DNA from: Catonia carolina
Taxonomy: Eukaryota; Arthropoda; Insecta; Hemiptera; Achilidae
NCBI GenBank assembly: GCA_035578175.1
Contig: JAQMRL010000021.1
Span: forward strand, 2,428,323-2,492,322
DNA length: 64,000 nucleotides
Direction: 5' to 3'
The position numbers were made by a program, and so were the translations under genes. The notes beneath the pieces are model-generated. The model had not been told where the DNA came from. It worked only from the letters and a program-made list of their open reading frames with translations, and did no database searches. Positions 1 through 10,398 of this stretch are shown here, piece by piece (position 1 is the first letter of the stretch; each line of letters opens with the position of its first letter).

Positions 1-527
1 TCTCATAAACTGGCCTTACGATTTTTTTAAAAATCGCCTGGTTTACTAAATATTTTATGCTCTATAAGATAGGGTAGGCGCCATGTTTGCTGAAATCCTT
101 GGTGAGGTAAAAGAAGGTTCAAGTAAAAATATTGTTTTTTTAAGATTACGGCTTTTTCATGAATTTGAACGCAAAAATGCATATATAATAAAAGTTGTAG
201 AGAATTTAAACTGCTGCAACTTATATTTCAAACATTTTTTTGTATAACGTTTAGTTTAGTGGTAATTAGCGATTTGCTGTTTTTTTCTCACGAAAACGTG
301 TGAAAAATAAATGTTTTTTTAAGATTTCGGGCTTAGTATGCATTTTATGATAAAAGTGTATATAATCAAATTTATAGAAAATTAAAAGAACTACAATTTT
401 TGTTTAAAACATTTTTCTCTACAGAGTTTGGTTTAGCGTGAAAGAATGATTTTCCGTATTTTTAAGCCAAACTAAGGTTGATTTTCATTTTGCGTCATTC
501 ACTCATGATTAGAATTAGGTTAAAATA

Positions 528-1472
528 TAGGGTGATTCAAAAAGAGCGCCGGTTTTGATATATCAAATTAAGAGATTTATTTTATTGAAAAACTGAAAAT
601 TAATACATCAACAAGTTCATCTTACCTTCCGATTTTATGTATGAAAAATGATGTCATGCATGTGTCCTCCTCTACTGCGCTGGCACGCATCAACTCTGTC
701 CATGAAATTGGATATTACTGCACGACAAGTTTCGACTATGTGGGACAAGTTTCCGTATGTGGGGTTTTCTAAACCCCACATACGGCAGTTCTGTTTATTA
801 ACAAAACCGTTTAAGTGGAAGTGCGCCTCATCACTGAAAATGATTTTGTTTGCGAAGGTGTCATCATCCTGCCGTTTTCTCAATACCCAGTCAACAAACT
901 GTCGTCTCTTCTGGTGGTCTGCCACTTTCAAATGTTGCGTCAACTGAATTTTATACGGGTGATATTGGAGATCGTACCGAAGAATTCTCCGTACAGAAGA
1001 ACATCTTAAACCCAATTGTTGAGAACGGCGACGTATTGATTTTGCTGGGCTAACAGCCACACTGTCACGAACCAATGCAACGTTCTGCTCAGTTCGGCCA
1101 GAACGACGACGTCCAGAACTTTTAAGGTCGACTGTTGAACCCGTCTCAAAAAACTTTTTCATGAGCCTGCGAACTGTTGATTCATTCGGTGCTTCATACG
1201 TCCTAGAGTACCGCGAAGTCGCCTGACAGTAGCCGCATAACTCTCTCCACTCTGGTAAAATGTTTTGACGATTAACACTCGTTGTGCAATAGTAAACTTC
1301 TCCATGGTTAGACACAGATTGCGAGAGTACTACACTGCGAACAAGAGAAACTACAACTGAATCGTCAATCGGAATGTTCTCCGAAATAGAAATGAGGTCT
1401 AACAATGTTGCCAACCGATAAACAAAAATTTACCAGCCGTTTAAAAACCGGCGCTCTTTTTGAATCACCCTA
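528..1472 (-). mobile_element. Mariner-like TIR element, copy A (internally deleted)
   Basis: The ends are inverted copies of TAGGGTGATTCAAAAAGAGC extending through GCCGG, flanked by TA on each side (526-527 and 1473-1474), as expected for Tc1/mariner insertion. At 945 bp it is shorter than an intact element because part of the catalytic domain is missing. It sits inside the HINE copy at 1-1546. Copies B (7718-8668) and C (9443-10398) share the ends but carry different internal deletions. Confidence 0.9.
635..1305 (-). pseudogene. Tc1/mariner-type transposase remnant (copy A)
   Basis: Transposases of this superfamily cut and paste the element using a DDE/D catalytic triad. The start is taken at the ATG of MEKFTIA, by comparison with copy B. 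The N-terminal helix-turn-helix region is readable (NESTVRRLMKKFFETGS, then an arginine-rich linker). The first catalytic Asp is in FSDEAHFHLNGFVNKQN. After WGLENP the frame jumps to the extreme C-terminus (VETCRAVISNFMDRVDA), so the second and third catalytic Asp are gone. A one-base loss near 1200, relative to copies B and C, shifts the frame upstream; this is why a longer open frame starting MATLLDL exists, but its N-terminal part is the wrong frame. The junction at 753-785 is a perfect 15-bp inverted repeat with a 3-nt loop. It cannot encode an active enzyme. Confidence 0.85.
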
Positions 1473-1546
1473 TATTATAAAACATAGGTTGTAAATATTG
1501 GTTTTATTTACAATGGCAAGAGAAAGTCGTGTGAGAGTTTCAGAAC

Positions 1547-2106
1547 TTTTTTTTTAATATCAATGAAGTTGAACTACGACAAAAAAATGAATATTTGTCA
1601 CAATAGGAAACAAATTCAGAATAAATATAAACACACGTTGTCGTGCAACATATTTTTGTTTTGAGTGACTGTTTCCCCTCCAACGTTTTTCTTTTTTTAA
1701 TACAGTGAAGTGATTATGCTCAGTAGAGTGAGAAAAAAGTGTTGTCAGTACGGTGTCTATAAAATGGTCATACGTTGTGTTGTGTGTGTGTGTGTGTGTG
1801 TGCGTGTGAAGGAAAAAGTTGAATACAGCTTCATTAGTTGAAGAGGTTATACATTAATATTAAGTTCACCAACAACAGGTGTCTCTCTCTCCGGTTCTTT
1901 AATTACCTCTTCTAATAACAATGTCTCTATGTACACCACCACAAACTAACACTAACATAGCAGACATGAAACAAACAATTCACACACGTGTCAAATTGAT
2001 AACTACAACTAATATCATAGTATTATACTTATTATTTGTATTTTACAAATGTTTTAACTAATTCCTAAATATTTGTAAATTTTATTCGAAAACATTTACA
2101 AAAAAA
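1547..2106. other. Non-coding spacer with a short (GT)n tract
   Basis: AT-rich sequence with a (GT)n run at about 1776-1807. No gene or other repeat family was recognised. Its right edge is the 3' end of the next HINE copy. Confidence 0.5.
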
Positions 2107-2902
2107 TCTGGTGCAAAACACTCACACAACGTTCTCTTGCCAAAACAAATAATTTAAACAATATATCCTAACATTAGTAATAAAATATTAGAAATAAACA
2201 AAAACTAACCTCAAAAACATAAACTTATTTTAATCATGAGTGAATGACGCAAAATGAAAATCGAACTCAATTTGGCTTGAAAAAAACGGAAAATTACACT
2301 TTCACGTTAAACTAGGCTCTGTAGGGAAAAATTCTACAAATAAAAGTTGTAGAACTCTTAATTTTCTATAAATTTTATTATATACACGTTTCTCGTAAAG
2401 TGCATACTAAGGCCGAAATCTTAAAAAAATCGATTTTTCACACGTTTTCGTGAGAAAAAAACAGAAAATCGCAAATTACCGCTAAACTAAGCGTTATACA
2501 AAAAATTATTTGAAATAAAAGTTGTAGGATTTTAAATTCTCTACAATTTTTATTATATAAAGTTTTGCGCTAAAATGCATATTAAAGCCGTAATCTTAAG
2601 AAAACAACGTTTTTACGAGAAAACTCCCTCACCAAGAATTTCAGCACACATGACGCCTACCCTATCTTGTAGAGAATAAAAAATTTAGTAAACCAGGCGA
2701 TTTTTAAAAAAATCGTAGGACCAGTTTTTGAGAAAATCACAAAAAAGTGAAAAATTACACGAATAATTTACTGCTTCCGGTTGACCGATTTTGATAAAAA
2801 TGTTCGTGTCGGGTCCGGTAGTGGTATGTAACTTAAGTTTTAAGTTTAAAGTTCGTTTGATGTTCCGTTCGTGAGATATTCTGTTCACATTCACACACAC
2901 AC

Positions 2903-2990
<88 letters not shown>

Positions 2991-3122
2991 CAATCGCTAA
3001 AAAACATGTTTTTTGGGTTCAGGGGGTCTGAAAACGTGTTGATCCGGTGAAAACTCGATTTCGAAAAATTGACGTGAAAACAATACTTACCTTCCTATAT
3101 AATCATATAGGCAAGAGAAAAT
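2107..3122 (-). mobile_element. HINE copy, full length, long (CA)n tract
   Basis: Begins with ATCTGGTGCAAAACACTCAC (3' end, hairpin weakened) and ends with GGCAAGAGAAAAT (5' subterminal repeat, one mismatch). All internal blocks are present. The next copy follows after about 8 bp in the same orientation. Confidence 0.85.
2892..2987. repeat. (CA)n microsatellite inside HINE
   Basis: About 96 bp of nearly pure CA with one CG interruption, at the position where every HINE copy carries its GT/CA tract. Confidence 0.95.
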
Positions 3123-3130
3123 AAAAATAG

Positions 3131-4024
3131 GTCGTGTAAAATACACAACTTTCTCTTGCCAATGCAAATAAATAACTATAAACCTAATATTAGTAATAAA
3201 ACAATAGAAATAAACAAAAAACTAAACTCAATTAACATAACCATATTTTAATCATTTATATGAAAGACGGAAAATGAAAATCGACCTGTTTGGCTTAAAA
3301 ATAGAGAAAATCACCTTTTCACGCTAAACTTGTCTCAGTAGAGAAAAATGCTCTTAATAAAAGTTGTACATCTTTTAATTTCCTATAAATTTGAATATAC
3401 ACTTTTGTCGTAAAATGCATACTAAGGCTAAAATCTTAGAAAAATCGAATTTTCACTCGATTTCATGAGATAAAAAACAAACAGAAAATTTTTAATTACC
3501 ACTAAACTAAGCATTATACAAAAAAATAATTGACATAAAAGTTGTAGGATTTTAAATTGCCTACAACTTTTATTGTATGAATTTTTGCTTTAAAAACCGC
3601 ATTAAAGCAGCAATCTAAAAAAAAAAAATTTTTTTACGTGAATACAGCCTCACCAAGAATTTCAGCAAACATGGCGCCAACCAGCAAAGCATAAAAAATT
3701 TAGTAAACGAAGCGATTTTTAAAAAAACGTAGGACCATTGGTTGAGAAAATGGCAAAAAAGTGAAAAATTACACGAGTAAACTACAACTTCCGGTCGATC
3801 GATTTTGATGAAAATGTTCGTGTCGGGTCCGGTAGTGATATGTAACTTAAGTTTCAAGTTGCAAGTTCGTACGATGTTCCGTTCTTGAGATATTCTGTTC
3901 ACACACATACAGACCAATCGCAAAAAACATGTTTTTTAGGTTCAGGGGGAGAAACATATTTTGAAAAATCGGCATGAAAACAATACTTTCTTCTTATATT
4001 ATATTCATATTGGGAAGATAAATT
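3131..4024 (-). mobile_element. HINE copy, first unit of a tandem pair
   Basis: The 3' end is atypical (GTCGTGTAAAATACACAACT, a different small hairpin) and the 5' end is degraded (TGGGAAGATAAAT). The microsatellite is reduced to a few CA repeats. It is followed by a non-HINE flank that is repeated after the next copy. Confidence 0.8.
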
Positions 4025-4085
4025 AAAAATGAATTACATTAAAGATATTCACGCATGCGCAAAACACAAAAGATACTTGAAATAT

Positions 4086-4144
<59 letters not shown>

Positions 4145-4365
4145 GTTTACCAATAATATCACAGTGCATTTTAACAATACAATACGAATATAATAATAAT
4201 AAAAAAAGGGAGGGATAAATTTGCAGCAATGATATTTAAGTTAAAAAGAAAAAGAAAATGGTTGTCACATTAACAGACTTTTAGTATGGGTAACAGGAGG
4301 GGTGAAAATGATATTGTAAGCTCTGCTTAGAATGAATAACTAAGAGACGAGGCCTACAGTTAAAA
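4025..4365. repeat. HINE-associated direct repeat, copy 1, with (CT)n
   Basis: About 340 bp of non-HINE sequence starting near GAATTACATTAAAGATATTC, with (CT)n at 4091-4141, ending AGGCCTACAGTTAAAA. It recurs at 5233-5565 with few changes, so HINE plus flank forms a tandem pair with a period of about 1.2 kb. Confidence 0.9.
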
Positions 4366-5232
4366 ATCTGGTGTGAAACATTCACACAACTTTTTCTTGC
4401 CAATGCAAATAATTAACAATTAACCTAACATTAGAAATAAACAAAAAACTAACCTAATTTTAATCATGAGTGAAAGACGTAAAATGAAAATCAACCTCAG
4501 TTTGCCTTAAAAAAACGGAAAATCACTCTTTCATGCTAAACTAGGCTCTGTAGAGAAAAATGTTCTAAATAAAAGTAGTAGATCTTTTAATTTCCTATAA
4601 ATCTGATTATACTCTTTTGACGTAAAATGCATAATAAGGCTGAAATCTTTACAAACATCGATTTTTTACACGATACCGTGAGAAAAAAAACAGAAAATCG
4701 GTAATTACCGTTAAACTAAGCGTTATACAAGAAAATGTTTGAAATAAAAGTTGTAGGATGTTAAATTCTCTACATTTTTAATTGTAAACATTATTGCGCT
4801 AAAATGCATAATAAATTCGCAAACTTAAAAAAACAATTTTTTTACGTGAAAACAGCCTCACCAAGAAGGTTAGCAAACATGGCGCCTAACCTATCTTGCA
4901 TAAAAAAATGTAGTAAACCAGGCGATTTCAAAAAAAATAGAAGACCATTTTTTGAGAAAAACGCAAAAAAGTGAAAAATTACACGAATGAACTACTACTT
5001 CCGGTTGACCGATTTTGATGAAAATGTTCTTATCGGCTCCGGTAGTGGTATGTAACTTAAGTTTAAATTTGCAAGTTCATACGATGTTCCGTTCTTAAGA
5101 TATTCTGTTCACACACACACACAGACCAATCGATAAAACATGTTTTTTGGGTTCAGGGGGAGAATATATTTTTAAAAATCGACATGAAAACAATACTTTT
5201 CTTTCTATATATTCATACAGGCAAGAGAAAGT
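4366..5232 (-). mobile_element. HINE copy, second unit of the tandem pair
   Basis: Intact 3' signature (ATCTGGTGTGAAACATTCAC) and 5' end GGCAAGAGAAAGT, with a very short CA tract. It abuts the duplicated flanks on both sides. Confidence 0.85.
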
Positions 5233-5298
5233 AAAAATGAAAATTACATTGAAGATATTTACGCATGCGCAAAACACAAAAGATACTTGAAATATAGA

Positions 5299-5335
<37 letters not shown>

Positions 5336-5565
5336 CTCTCTATTTTGTACCAATAATATCACCATGCATTTTAACAATACAATACGAATATAAAAATAAA
5401 AAAAGGGAGGGATAAATTTGCAGCAATGATATTTAAGTTAAAAATAAAAAGAAAATGGTTGTCACATTAACAGAATTTTAGTATGGATAACAGAAGGGGT
5501 GAAAAATGATATTGTAAGCTCTGCTTAGAATGAATAACTAAGAGACGAGGCCTACAGTTAAAAAT
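5233..5565. repeat. HINE-associated direct repeat, copy 2
   Basis: Second copy of the 4025-4365 flank. The (CT)n tract at 5299-5341 is interrupted by (CTAT)n. The repeat stops at GTTAAAAAT, exactly where copy 1 enters the HINE 3' end. Confidence 0.9.
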
Positions 5566-6087
5566 GCGTAGGATACTGTGCTATTATATTTTATTGTATT
5601 ATTATTATGAACGGGTTGCATTGTATTGTAATAATGACATCTAAAGTGAAACGAGAAAAAAATACGGTATGGATTTTAGTACACTGTGAATACTGTATGA
5701 ATAATTCAATGAATACAATAATTGAGATGTCTAGCATAACAATTATAATGTTAATAACAAAATCCATGCATCACCATTTCTAACCTCTGGTATGTAAATT
5801 ACTTAATATATAAAAGAAATAATGACAATTTATCTGTGCGAACATAAACAATTTAGGTGGATTTTTTTAAAATTTATGTTACCTAAACTGCATTTTATGT
5901 ATGCAGTTGAATAAATAAATAAATAAATACATTTTTTTATGTATTCATAATCTATTCGTTAAATGAATTCAACTGTTATAGGGAGTCACATTTGTTTATA
6001 GGCCTACCTGCAGATATATATATATATATATATATATATTCATTCAAAAACAAATCTTTATAATGCATCCTGCAGTTTGAAATACCT
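5566..6087. other. AT-rich spacer
   Basis: No gene seen. Contains (AAAT)n near 5906-5930 and a (TA)n run at 6013-6039 bordering the palindrome to its right. Confidence 0.5.
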
Positions 6088-6166
6088 CCACTTCATACAA
6101 TGAATCAATACAATAATTTCACCAACCTTCTTTTTAAACTGCGTCACCTTTATTCCAATTTCCACT

Positions 6167-6198
6167 TACACGTGTTTCGGTGGATCCACCATCATCAG
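6167..6198 (-). ncRNA. Hammerhead-ribozyme-like core, left arm
   Basis: Exact mirror of the motif at 6371-6402, read on the minus strand. Transcription through the whole palindrome would place the two cores in one long hairpin, which would compete with ribozyme folding. Confidence 0.35.
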
Positions 6199-6370
6199 AG
6201 CAAATGAAAAATAGAAACCAAAAACTTCTTTCATTCATTCAAAATTTACAGAAGATGATACATCTTCAGTCACTTGTATAAAATGTTTTATACAAGTGAC
6301 TGAAGATGTATCATCTTCTGTAAATTTTGAATGAATGAAAGAAGTTTTTGGTTTCTATTTTTCATTTGCT

Positions 6371-6402
6371 CTGATGATGGTGGATCCACCGAAACACGTG
6401 TA
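6371..6402 (+). ncRNA. Hammerhead-ribozyme-like core, right arm
   Basis: CTGATGA (6371-6377) is followed by T, then GGTGGATCCACC, which can form stem II, then GAAA (6391-6394), then CACGTG as a minimal stem III, then TA as a possible cleavage dinucleotide (6401-6402). The next bases AGTGGA can pair with TTTGCT just upstream of CTGATGA as stem I, with three G-U pairs. One extra U before stem II departs from the consensus. Activity is unproven. Confidence 0.35.
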
Positions 6403-6480
6403 AGTGGAAATTGGAATAAAGGTGACGCAGTTTAAAAAGAAGGTTGGTGAAATTATTGTATTGATTCATTGTATGAAGTG

Positions 6481-6516
<36 letters not shown>

Positions 6517-6558
6517 CTTAATGACGTCATTTTTAAATTGTAAATATACATATTTTTT

Positions 6559-6622
6559 TTATTCGAAACCAAGACCGCATGATGAGAGGCGAGCACGTTA
6601 CCAACTGCGCCAATGCGGCCGG
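6559..6622 (-). repeat. SINE-T, tRNA-like head only
   Basis: The reverse complement starts GCCGGCCGCATTGGCGCAGT (A-box region) and continues to a B-box-like GGTTTCGAAT. The body and most of the tail are missing, with a T-run at the truncated end. AAATATA on both sides may be the target duplication. Confidence 0.75.
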
Positions 6623-6629
6623 CAAATAT

Positions 6630-6657
6630 AATTTTTATTTTCTCTTGCCTACATGAA
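6630..6657 (+). mobile_element. HINE 5' end fragment
   Basis: TTTTCTCTTGCCTACATGAA matches the HINE 5' end. It is interrupted by the SINE-A copy at 6659. The HINE body resumes at 7056, so the SINE inserted into this HINE. Confidence 0.7.
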
Positions 6658-6658
6658 T

Positions 6659-7052
6659 ATGTGTGTTGTTTAGGTGATCAGCCGAAAGGCTGGTTTGAAC
6701 CTGTAGAATTTTTACTAAGTAAAACGAGGAGTAAGGTGGATTACCAATGCCTTCCTCACTGAGTGGAAAAGTAAGCTTATCAGCATGCCGGGCCCTCTGA
6801 AAAGTACATATTTTCCACTTTGCAAATGACACCTTCGCTTCATTCACCACAGGGTCTGGCTCTATAACGAAATTCATTACTTTCAGAGGAGATAATTCTG
6901 ATTAGTATCTTTTACACCTCTACCTCTTCTGTTTTTAAATGCTCAGATATATATTTGGCAGACCATGTGATAAGAAATAGAACTATTTTGTAGCCCTGGA
7001 ACTAGCAGATCGAGTGTAAATAACTAAACACCCCACCTGCCTGTTATGGGCT
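6659..7052 (-). repeat. SINE-A, nearly full length
   Basis: Runs from the tail end (GTTGTTTAGGTGATCAGCC) to the head end (CTGCCTGTTATGGGC). It carries the open frame shared by this family (MNFVIEPDPVVNEAKVSFA, 6635-6877), which is considered incidental. Confidence 0.85.
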
Positions 7053-7055
7053 TTA

Positions 7056-7448
7056 CATGAATATACAGGAAGAAAAATATTGTTTTCATGTCGATTTTTC
7101 ACCGGATATAAACGTTTTTAGACCCCTGAACCCAAAAAAACATGTTTTTAGCGATTGATCTACGCGCGCGCGTGTGTATGTGTGTGAACAAAATATCTCA
7201 TGAACAGAACTTCGTACGAAATTAAAACTTGAAACTTAAGTTAGGTACTACTAGAGGACCCGACACAAACATTTTCATCAAAGTCGGTCAACCGGAAGTT
7301 GTAAGTTATTCGTGTAAGTTTTCACTGTTTTGCGATTTTCTCTAAAAAACTGCTTCTATGTTTTTTTTTAAACTACATTTTTGATTTTTTGTTACTACAT
7401 TTTTGATGCTGTTCAAGATAGGGTAGGCGCCATGTCTGCTGAAATTTT
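7056..7448 (+). mobile_element. HINE copy, 5' half only
   Basis: Continues from the 5' fragment at 6630. It has the GT tract interrupted by a (CG)n run and reaches the GCGCCATGTCTGCTGAAATT block, where a SINE-A fragment begins. Confidence 0.8.
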
Positions 7449-7623
7449 TAAGCACATATTTTCCACTCTGTAAACGACACCTTTACTTCATTCACCACAG
7501 GGTCTGGCTGTGTTTCAGTCATATAATTGGCTGAGCATGTGATAAGAAACAAAACTATTTTTTATAGCCCTGGAACTAAATAATCGAGTTCAAATAATTT
7601 AACAATCCAACTGCCTTTTACGG
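7449..7623 (-). repeat. SINE-A fragment with internal deletion
   Basis: Matches the middle and head of SINE-A. About 85 bp is lost between GGGTCTGGCTG and the TCAGTCATATAATTGG block. No tail is visible. Confidence 0.75.
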
Positions 7624-7651
7624 ACAAAATTAACTACATATGTATTATAAA

Positions 7652-7717
7652 AATCGGATGTGGTGTAAACACTCACAAGACTTTCTCTTGCCAATGTAAA
7701 TAAAACTATGTAACCTA
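7652..7717 (-). mobile_element. HINE 3' end fragment
   Basis: GTGTAAACACTCACAAGACT is followed by TTCTCTTGCCAATG (the 3' hairpin and subterminal repeat in reverse). Mariner copy B begins in its TA at 7716-7717. Confidence 0.8.
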
Positions 7718-8668
7718 TAGGGTGATTCAAAAAGAGCGCCGGTTTTTAAACGGCTGGTAAATTTTTGTTTATCGGTTGGCAACATTGTTTGACCTCATTT
7801 CTATTTCGGAGAACATTCCGATTGACGATTCAGTTGTAGTTTCTCTTGTTCGCAGTGTAATACTCTCGCAGTCTCTGTCTAACCATGGAGAAGTTTACTA
7901 TTGCACGAGTGTTAATCGTCAAAACATTTTACCAGAGTGGAGAGAGTTATGCGGCTACTGTCAGGCGACTTCGCGGTACTCTAGGACGTAATGAAGCACC
8001 GAATGAATCAACAGTTCGCAGGCTCATGAAAAAGTTTTTTGAGACGGGTTCAACAGTCGACCTTAAAAGTTCTGGACGTCGTCGTTCTGGCCGAACTGAG
8101 CAGAACGTTGCGTTGGTTCGTGACAGTGTGGCTGTTAGCCCAGCAAAATCAATACGTCGCCGTTCTCAACAATTGGGTTTACGATGTTCTTCTGTGCGGA
8201 GAATTCTTCGGTACGATCTCCAATATCACCCGTATAAAATTCAGTTGCTGCACGAGAAACAATGTTGTTGCTCCGTGAACGGTTCCAGGATCGCATCATT
8301 TCTCGTAATTCCGACCATCAATGGCCACCAAGGTCGTGTGACTTGACGCCTTGTGACTTTCATCTTTGGGGTCATCTGAAGTCATTGGTGTATGCCAATA
8401 AACCCCGAAACATCAATGACTTGAAGGAGGAAATTCGACAGGTTATCGGGCAAATGGAAGTCGAAACTTGTCGTGCAGTAATATCCAATTTCATGGACAG
8501 AGTTGATGCGTGCTAGCGCAGTAGAGGAGGACACATGCATGACATCATTTTTCATACATGAAATCGGAAGGTAAGATGAACTTGTTGATGTATTTATTTT
8601 CAGTTTTTCAATAAAATAAATCTCTTAATTTGATATATCAAAACCGGCGCTCTTTTTGAATCACCCTA
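7718..8668 (+). mobile_element. Mariner-like TIR element, copy B (internally deleted)
   Basis: Same terminal inverted repeats as copies A and C, flanked by TA (7716-7717 and 8669-8670). It is 951 bp long and lacks the segment encoding the first and second catalytic Asp. Confidence 0.9.
7885..8516 (+). pseudogene. Tc1/mariner-type transposase remnant (copy B)
   Basis: The start is MEKFTIARVLIVKTFYQSGE, a typical N-terminal helix-turn-helix for a Tc1/mariner DNA-binding domain. The frame is good to HPYKIQL (about residue 120), then a deletion fuses it to the ARETMLLLRERF region. The third acidic residue is seen in PPRSCDLTPCDFHLWGHLKS, and the C-terminus MEVETCRAVISNFMDRVDAC ends at a TAG. The junction shifts the frame, so no continuous protein exists. 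With copy C it shows which parts the family once had, but the second catalytic Asp is missing from all three copies in this window. Confidence 0.85.
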
Positions 8669-8711
8669 TATATACTGTAGTACATATATATTTTTTTAAT
8701 CCCTAATATGT

Positions 8712-9024
8712 GTACGTTGAAATCTGTTCAATTGAGAACAATAGGCCTAAGCAACCCGATGACCCAATGAGATGAGAATGATGTGTATGAGGTGTAAATG
8801 AAGTGTAGTCTTGTACAGACCCAGGCCGACCATTCCTGAGAGAGTATGGTTAATTGAACCCCAACCATCAAAGTACACCAGTAACCTTGTGTCTAGTATT
8901 AAAATCTGTATAAAAGTAACTACCTTTACTAGAATTTGAACCAAGAACCTTCGTCTCAAAAATCAGCTGTTAAACAGCTGACTGACAGCCACAATTTTAC
9001 CTCTAGACCAACCCGGTGGGTCAC
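8712..9024 (-). repeat. SINE-G copy
   Basis: The minus-strand head GACCCACCGGGTTGGTCTAG is followed by a partial CAGCTG inverted repeat and a B box (GGTTCAAATTC), then a body ending in TTCAACGTACACA. About 313 bp. The inverted repeat has lost symmetry on one side. Confidence 0.85.
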
Positions 9025-9026
9025 CT

Positions 9027-9226
9027 ATATTTAATCATGATTAAACGATGTAAAATAAAAATAGCTGAACATGTGATTAAAAAGAGAACTATTTTTTGCA
9101 GCCATGGAACTAGCAGATCGAGTGTAGATAATTGAACACTCCACCAGCCTTTTATGGGCATAAACATAGGTTGTGTTATTATTTACATCGAGAAGAGAAA
9201 GTCGTGTGAGTGTTTCACACCGAATT
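9027..9226 (+). mobile_element. HINE 3' remnant split by a SINE-A piece
   Basis: TTTAATCATGATTAAACG at 9030 and ACATCGAGAAGAGAAAGTCG with hairpin GTGTGAGTGTTTCACAC near 9206 are HINE 3' blocks. A SINE-A head fragment lies between them. Confidence 0.7.
9062..9161 (-). repeat. SINE-A head fragment
   Basis: Matches the last 100 bp of the family (GCTGAACATGTGATTAAAAA through CAGCCTTTTATGGGCA). Confidence 0.7.
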
Positions 9227-9442
9227 TTTTTATAAATCAGTTCGCAGAATTATGTATTCATTTGTTAGAGTAGTTAATGCCGGTGGTACCATGTTACGTA
9301 TTAAATATGTATGACGTTGGATATCCATAGGTTTGGTTGTATGTAATCCTTAAGTTTTTACGGTGAATAGAACACAATAATAAGAAAAGGAGAAACAAAA
9401 GCGAGAAGGGGGAAAGAATTTGTTTTTGCATTACGGTGACTA

Positions 9443-10398
9443 TAGGGTGATTCAAAAAGAGCGCCGGTTTTGATATATCAAATTAAGAGATTTATTTTAT
9501 TGAAAAACTGAAAATAAATACATCAACAAGTTCATCTTACCTTCCGATTTCATGTATGAAAAATGATGTCATGCATGTGTCCTCCTCCACTGCGCTGGCA
9601 CGCATCAACTCTGTCTATGAAATTGGATATTACTGCACGACAAGTTTCGACTTCCATTTGCCCGATAACCCGTCGAATTTCCTCCTTCAAGTCATTGATG
9701 TTTCGGGGTTTATTGGCATACACCAATGACTTCAGATGACCCCAAAGATGAAAGTCACAAGGCGTCAATTTTGTTTGCGAAGGTGTCATCATCCTGCCGT
9801 TTTCTCAATACCCAGTCAACAATCTGTCGTCTCTTCTGGTGGTCTGCCACTTTCAAATGTTGCGTCAACTGAATTTTATACGGGTGATATTGGAGATCGT
9901 ACCGAAGAATTCTCCGTACAGAAGAACATCGTAAACCCAATTGTTGAGAACGGCGACGTATTGATTTTGCTGGGCTAACAGCCACACTGTCACGAACCAA
10001 CGCAACGTTCTGCTCAGTTCGGCCAGAACGACGACGTCCAGAACTTTTAAGGTCGACTGTTGAACCCGTCTCAAAAAACTTTTTCATGAGCCTGCGAACT
10101 GTTGATTCATTCGGTGCTTCATTACGTCCTAGAGTACCGCGAAGTCGCCTGACAGTAGCCGCATAACTCTCTCTTCACTCTGGTAAAATGTTTTGACGAT
10201 TAACACTCGTTGTGCAATAGTAAACTTCTCCATGGTTAGACACAGACTGCGAGAGTACTACAATGCGAACAAGAGAAACTACAACTGAATCGTCAATCGG
10301 AATGTTCTCCGAAATAGAAATGAGGTCTAACAATGTTGCCAACCGATAAACAAAAATTTACCAGCCGTTTAAAAACCGGCGCTCTTTTTGAATCACCC
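9443..10398 (-). mobile_element. Mariner-like TIR element, copy C (internally deleted)
   Basis: The left end is identical to copy A. The right end reads GAATCACCC followed by GTTA instead of TATA, so one TA duplication is damaged. About 956 bp. Confidence 0.88.
9550..10233 (-). pseudogene. Tc1/mariner-type transposase remnant (copy C)
   Basis: Read from the ATG at 10233, it carries the helix-turn-helix, the linker and RILRYDLQYHPYKIQLTQHL through KRRQIVDWVLRKRQDDD. It then deletes from FANKI directly to LTPCDFHLWGHLKS, losing the first two catalytic Asp. The third-Asp region and the C-terminus NDLKEEIRRVIGQMEVET remain. A small insertion in the N-terminal part (near 10173) adds a frameshift. 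The deletion endpoints differ from copies A and B. Confidence 0.85.

Larger units (their letters stand above)
1..1546 (+). mobile_element. HINE copy, cut by window start and split by a mariner-like insertion
   Basis: The sequence up to 525 is HINE body, with the GGTAGGCGCCATGTTTGCTG block near 75 and both internal modules. It resumes after the mariner copy at 1475 and runs to a degenerate 3' end near 1546 (GGCAAGAGAAAG followed by a damaged hairpin). The 5' part lies outside the window. The element is inferred to be inactive. Confidence 0.8.
6088..6481. repeat. 394-bp palindrome (inverted dimer, possibly Penelope-like terminal repeat)
   Basis: Two 197-bp arms are exact reverse complements by eye, apart from the two central bases at 6284-6285 (T and G). 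Both outer sides are bordered by (TA)n tracts (6013-6039, with about 48 bp between, and 6484-6512). Each arm carries CTGATGA, a self-complementary GGTGGATCCACC and GAAAC, the arrangement of a type I hammerhead core. Short hammerheads in terminal repeats, and head-to-head or tail-to-tail copies, are known for Penelope-like elements. That assignment is an inference, since no reverse transcriptase is present. Confidence 0.9.

Noticed and set aside
635..1414. A single intact 259-residue protein
   Set aside because: Comparison with copies B and C shows a frameshifted N-terminus and a deleted catalytic core, so it is a pseudogene.
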